DNA of 64,000 nt from Bog-473 sp963770645 (GTDB lineage: Bacteria > Actinomycetota > Acidimicrobiia > Acidimicrobiales > RAAP-2), in contig CAVYQL010000003.1 in NCBI GenBank assembly GCA_963770645.1, positions 744,001 to 808,000 of the forward strand. The letters run 5' to 3'. A program made the translations under genes and the position numbers. The notes under the pieces are model-generated. The model made no database searches. It had not been told where the DNA came from and saw nothing but the letters and a program-made list of their open reading frames with translations. Below are positions 60,855 to 64,000 of the stretch, in pieces. The first letter of the stretch is position 1. The number at the start of each line of letters is the position of its first letter.

Positions 60855-62486
60855 GTGGGAGACCTCTTCGACGACTACGGCCCCTCCGGCCTCGGACCGG
60901 GCGCGGCTGCCTTCGACGAGATGGTTGATCGCGCCGGTGAGGCCAGGCTGCCCTATGCCGCCGCGGCGACGTCTTTGGCCCAACTGGGTCCCGAAGACAT
61001 GTCGTCTCGTGCCTCCCGCCTGGCCCGCGCCTTTATGGATCAGGGTGTGACGTTCGACCTCGATGGTGAGGAGCGTCCCTTCCCCCTTGACGTCGTCCCT
61101 CGGATCTTCACCGAGAACGAATGGTCACGGGTGTCCGCAGGTGTCGAGCAGCGTGTGCGCGCTCTGGAGCACTTTCTCGCGGATGTCTACGGTTCGGCGC
61201 GGATCGTGAGCGATGGGCTCGTGCCACACGACGTGATCACCAGCTCGCCCGGGTTCGTACGCGCAGCGTACGGCTACGCGCCGCCCAACGACGTGAGGAT
61301 CCACGTTGCGGGAATCGACGTCGTGCGCGACGAGGACGGCGAGTTCCGCGTCCTCGAGGACAACCTGCGCAGCCCGTCGGGCGTGAGCTACGTCTTGGCC
61401 AACCGGGCAGCCATGGCGCGCGTGCTACCGGAGCTGTTCTGGGGTCAGCCGATCCAGATGGTCAACGACTATCCCGCCCGCTTGATCAACGCATTGCGGT
61501 GTGCCGCACCGGCGTCCGTTCAGGAGCCGACCGTCGTGGTGCTGACACCGGGGGTCCACAACTCCGCGTTCTACGAGCACGCCCTTCTCGCCCGACTCAT
61601 GGGCGTGCACCTGGTGGAAGGGCGTGACCTTGTCTGTCATGGCACCGACGTGTTCTTGAGGACGACCGAGGGGGAGGTACCCGTCCACGTCATCTACCGC
61701 CGGATCGACGACGACTACCTCGATCCGCTGCAGTTCCGACCCGAGTCGCTGGTGGGATGCCCCGGAGTGGTGAACGCTGCACGCGCCGGCCGAGTCACCA
61801 TCGCGAACGGAGTTGGGAACGGGGTGGCCGACGACAAACTCGTCTACACCTATGTGCCCGCAATGATCCGTTACTACCTCGGTGAGGACCCGATCCTGCA
61901 CAACGTCGAGACCATGCACCTGGTCGATGGAGCCATACGGAGGGACGCGCTGGCCCGGCGAGGCGAGCTGGTGTTCAAGCGAGTAGACGGATCTGGAGGG
62001 AAGGGATTGGTCATCGGGCCGTCGGCGACAGGATCGGAGCTCGACCAACTAGCGCTGGAGGTCGAAGCCGATCCCCGGCACTGGATCGCACAACGTTTGG
62101 TTGCCCTGTCGACGTCGCCCACGTGGGTGGACAACACCATGGTCCCGCGTCATGTCGACCTGCGGCCGTTCGCGGTCAACGACGGGGAGCACATCTGGGT
62201 CCTGCCCGGCGGCCTTACCCGAGTGGCGCTCCGAGAAGGTGGCCTGGTCGTGAACTCCAGCCAGGGAGGTGGGTCCAAGGACACGTGGGTCGTCGGCGGC
62301 GGCATGTCCACGCCGGCCCTGCCTCCGCGCCAGTGGACGACACTGCTGGCTGGCCCACCACAAGACGAAGGCCCCGTGAGCGACGGAGAAGTTGGCGTGC
62401 AACAACAGCAGCAGCAGCAGCAGTCGCGGTTGTTCGGGTATCCGCCCTCGCCAATGGGATCCCAGGGGCGGCATCCGTCCTCGTGA
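60855..62486 (+). CDS. Circularly permuted ATP-grasp protein (type 2)
   Basis: This 543-residue member of the circularly permuted ATP-grasp family (formerly DUF404/DUF407) starts at GTG 60855. Seen are PLDVVPRIFTENEW near residue 75, ALEHFLADVYGSARIV, VLEDNLRSPSGVSYVLANR, VHVIYRRIDDDYLDPL, ANGVGNGVADDKLVYTY, RGELVFKRVDGSGGKGLVIG, and PRHVDLRPFAVNDGEHIWVLPGGLTRVA. It is predicted to ligate an amino group to a carboxylate in a peptide. An eight-Gln run follows near the C-terminus. It overlaps the alpha-E gene by GTGA. The ATP-grasp/alpha-E/transglutaminase trio is a known conserved operon proposed to make and process a peptide or peptide-tagged product. Confidence 0.9.
   Translation: MGDLFDDYGPSGLGPGAAAFDEMVDRAGEARLPYAAAATSLAQLGPEDMSSRASRLARAFMDQGVTFDLDGEERPFPLDVVPRIFTENEWSRVSAGVEQRVRALEHFLADVYGSARIVSDGLVPHDVITSSPGFVRAAYGYAPPNDVRIHVAGIDVVRDEDGEFRVLEDNLRSPSGVSYVLANRAAMARVLPELFWGQPIQMVNDYPARLINALRCAAPASVQEPTVVVLTPGVHNSAFYEHALLARLMGVHLVEGRDLVCHGTDVFLRTTEGEVPVHVIYRRIDDDYLDPLQFRPESLVGCPGVVNAARAGRVTIANGVGNGVADDKLVYTYVPAMIRYYLGEDPILHNVETMHLVDGAIRRDALARRGELVFKRVDGSGGKGLVIGPSATGSELDQLALEVEADPRHWIAQRLVALSTSPTWVDNTMVPRHVDLRPFAVNDGEHIWVLPGGLTRVALREGGLVVNSSQGGGSKDTWVVGGGMSTPALPPRQWTTLLAGPPQDEGPVSDGEVGVQQQQQQQQSRLFGYPPSPMGSQGRHPSS
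62400..62423 (+). repeat. CAA/CAG run encoding eight Gln
   Basis: Two CAA and six CAG codons form a polyglutamine run in the C-terminal tail of the ATP-grasp protein, outside the conserved domain. It is a candidate for slippage-driven length variation. Confidence 0.7.
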
Positions 62487-63424
62487 CACGGGCACTCCTG
62501 AGCCGAGTCGCCGAGTCGATCTTCTGGGTCGGCCGCTATGTGGAGCGTGCCGAAGGAACCGCGCGCATCCTCGACGTCTCGGTCTACCAGGCCCTCGAGC
62601 AGAGCGACGTTGAGGGATCACACGCTGCCCGCCGACTTCTCGCCGTGATGGGACTACCCGATAGCGGCACCGAGACCTTGCGCCAGGCGACCGAACGGCT
62701 GGCGACAGATCCGCAGAGCCGTTCATCGATTGCCGGTGCGTTGGCCGCCGCTCGAGAGAACACGCGGGCCGTCCGCCACGTGGTCCCCGTGGAATTCTGG
62801 GAGCACATCAACGCAACCTGGTCCGAGCTGCCGCTTCAATGGGAAGTCGGTCGCCGGGCGGGGCCGGCGGTCTACCTTTCCTTCGTCAAGACGCAGTGTG
62901 CGGGCATGATGGGCCTGGCGGACACGATGATGAGCCGCGACCAGACATGGCTGTTCTTTACCCTTGGTCGCTGCCTCGAGCGCACCGACGTGGTGGCGCG
63001 ACAGCTCGCGACGGTTGCCTTCGACGAGGTGTTCGACAGCGGGCTGGTCATGCTCCTGCGGTCCTGCGGCGGCTACGAACCGTACCTGCGACTCTCCCAG
63101 GGCGTCGTGGAACCCGGCCGCGTCCTCGATTTCCTCCTGCGCGACCGCCTCTTTCCGCGCTCAGCTTTTGCCTCCCTCACCCTCGCGGAGGACTGCCTCG
63201 ATCAGATCAACGTCGGCCAGCAAGGGGCCTGGGACGATGCACGGGGACTGATCGGCCTGGCTCGTGCCGAATTGGAGTACTCCGCACCGTCGACCCTCGC
63301 CCGCGGGCTAGAAGCCCGTTTGGAACGACTCCAGACCGCGATCTCGGCGGTCAGCGACGCCGTGACGCGCCGCTACTTCGCCCAGGATCTCCCCGTCCAG
63401 TGGCGCCAGGGAGTGGGGGCGTGA
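62483..63424 (+). CDS. Alpha-E domain protein (formerly DUF403)
   Basis: This 313-residue all-helical alpha-E protein starts at GTG 62483 (GTGA overlap with the ATP-grasp gene). Family hallmarks are LLSRVAESIFWVGRYVERAEGTARILDV at the N-terminus, FWEHINATW, FFTLGRCLERTDVVARQL near the middle, and FPRSAFASL. Proteins of this family occur next to permuted ATP-grasp and transglutaminase genes and probably form a complex with them; a biochemical function has not been fixed. The upstream in-frame extension is read-through of the neighbour in another frame. Confidence 0.9.
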   Translation: MTRALLSRVAESIFWVGRYVERAEGTARILDVSVYQALEQSDVEGSHAARRLLAVMGLPDSGTETLRQATERLATDPQSRSSIAGALAAARENTRAVRHVVPVEFWEHINATWSELPLQWEVGRRAGPAVYLSFVKTQCAGMMGLADTMMSRDQTWLFFTLGRCLERTDVVARQLATVAFDEVFDSGLVMLLRSCGGYEPYLRLSQGVVEPGRVLDFLLRDRLFPRSAFASLTLAEDCLDQINVGQQGAWDDARGLIGLARAELEYSAPSTLARGLEARLERLQTAISAVSDAVTRRYFAQDLPVQWRQGVGA

Positions 63425-64000
63425 GCCGAGTCGACGGCTGGCGCTTGCGGGTGTCCCACGAGACCCGGTTCGACTACGGCGCCCCGGCACGTTCCTCCTA
63501 TAACGAGCTACGCCTGATCCCGCGGACTGAGGTGCGACAGACGGCGCTCGAGGCACGTGTCGTGACCGTGCCGGCGGCGGCGCAATATTCCTATCTCGAC
63601 TACTGGGGCACCCACGTCGTCGCCTTCAACGTCGACCGGAACCACGACGCGCTCAGCATCACAGGGAGCGCACTCGTCGACACCCAGCCTGCCGACGAGC
63701 CTGAGGACTGCACGTGGTCAGAGGTCGACGATGCGTCCCTCACCATGGCCGATCACCTCTCCCACAACCTTTACACCTCCCCCGGGCCCGAGCTCGCCCA
63801 ACTCTCCGCCCAGCTCCGCGCGCCCCGGCCACAGGAAACGGCTCGTCGCATCGTCACCGCCGCTCACGAATCGCTGCACTACGCGCGCGGTGTTACGACT
63901 GTCCACACGTCAGCGAACGAGGCTTTCGCCGACGGTGCCGGAGTATGCCAGGACTTCGCCCACCTGTGTTTGTCGTTGGCGCGAGCTGCCGGCCTGCCCT
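63421..64000 (+). CDS. Transglutaminase-like protein, N-terminal part (cut by window end)
   Basis: It starts at a GTG overlapping the alpha-E stop (GTGA), and 193 residues are visible before the window ends. The bacterial transglutaminase-like N-terminal domain begins RLRVSHETRFDYGAPARSSYNELRLIPR. The catalytic domain follows with LHYARGVTTVHTSANEAFADGAGVCQDFAHL, containing the nucleophilic Cys. These proteins are cysteine-peptidase-fold enzymes that cleave or cross-link amide bonds. With the two preceding genes it completes the conserved three-gene operon. The His and Asp residues lie beyond the window. Confidence 0.9.
   Translation, partial: MSRVDGWRLRVSHETRFDYGAPARSSYNELRLIPRTEVRQTALEARVVTVPAAAQYSYLDYWGTHVVAFNVDRNHDALSITGSALVDTQPADEPEDCTWSEVDDASLTMADHLSHNLYTSPGPELAQLSAQLRAPRPQETARRIVTAAHESLHYARGVTTVHTSANEAFADGAGVCQDFAHLCLSLARAAGLP

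Noticed and set aside
62049..62726. 225-residue minus-strand open frame over the ATP-grasp/alpha-E junction
   Set aside because: It is antisense to two well-supported genes, Arg-rich and without recognisable similarity.

Overview
The window is GC-rich, densely coded DNA with many GTG and TTG starts, ATGA/GTGA overlaps between genes and apparent leaderless starts. Several families are typical of Actinomycetota: a short LID-less adenylate kinase, FadD/FadE/CaiB/amidohydrolase-2 catabolic genes, and the ATP-grasp/alpha-E/transglutaminase trio. It most resembles a lipid- or ring-degrading actinobacterium. I lean towards an Acidimicrobiia-type lineage over a mycobacterium, but no rRNA or other phylogenetic marker is present to prove this.

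Region 1 (1-46 kb) is a large acyl-CoA catabolic island. It holds five acyl-CoA synthetases plus a remnant of a sixth, two acyl-CoA dehydrogenases, five crotonase-fold proteins, a tandem-hotdog MaoC protein, two CaiB/BaiF CoA-transferases (one a double-domain fusion), two thiolase-fold proteins (one truncated by the window edge, one paired with a DUF35 protein), and four amidohydrolase-2 proteins. It also holds five SDRs, a P450, a broken hydroxyisobutyrate-dehydrogenase-like gene and a degenerate ThDP-enzyme-like protein. Uptake is probably by a branched-chain-amino-acid-type ABC transporter (6870-12030), with an orphan paralogous binding protein at 43811-45217 and a signal-less binding-protein homologue at 31226-32332. 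Many of the catabolic proteins lack the textbook catalytic residues of their families, so the pathway is probably not plain beta-oxidation.

Nine copies of a TA-rich motif, roughly KTYGKATAYNNTA, sit at operon starts between 6.5 and 39.7 kb. One overlaps the start of a GntR/FCD regulator (26308-27036). This suggests a local regulon controlled by that protein. A second regulator, a TetR protein at 36480-37136, has its own palindromes.

Region 2 (46-54 kb) is a change of content: adenylate kinase, class I fructose-bisphosphate aldolase, transketolase, aldo/keto reductase, a second dehydrogenase of the hydroxyisobutyrate type and a DUF1275 membrane protein. The segment 47.5-54.1 kb is bracketed by two similar 29-bp sequences, one of them fused to a 3' fragment of a tRNA-Gly gene, which may mark an old integration.

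Region 3 (54-60.7 kb) is a polyhydroxyalkanoate locus: intracellular depolymerase, phasin-like protein, acyl-CoA synthetase, PHA synthase and a divergent XRE regulator, with a GST between. Region 4 (60.8-64 kb) is the conserved circularly permuted ATP-grasp / alpha-E / transglutaminase operon, cut by the window end.
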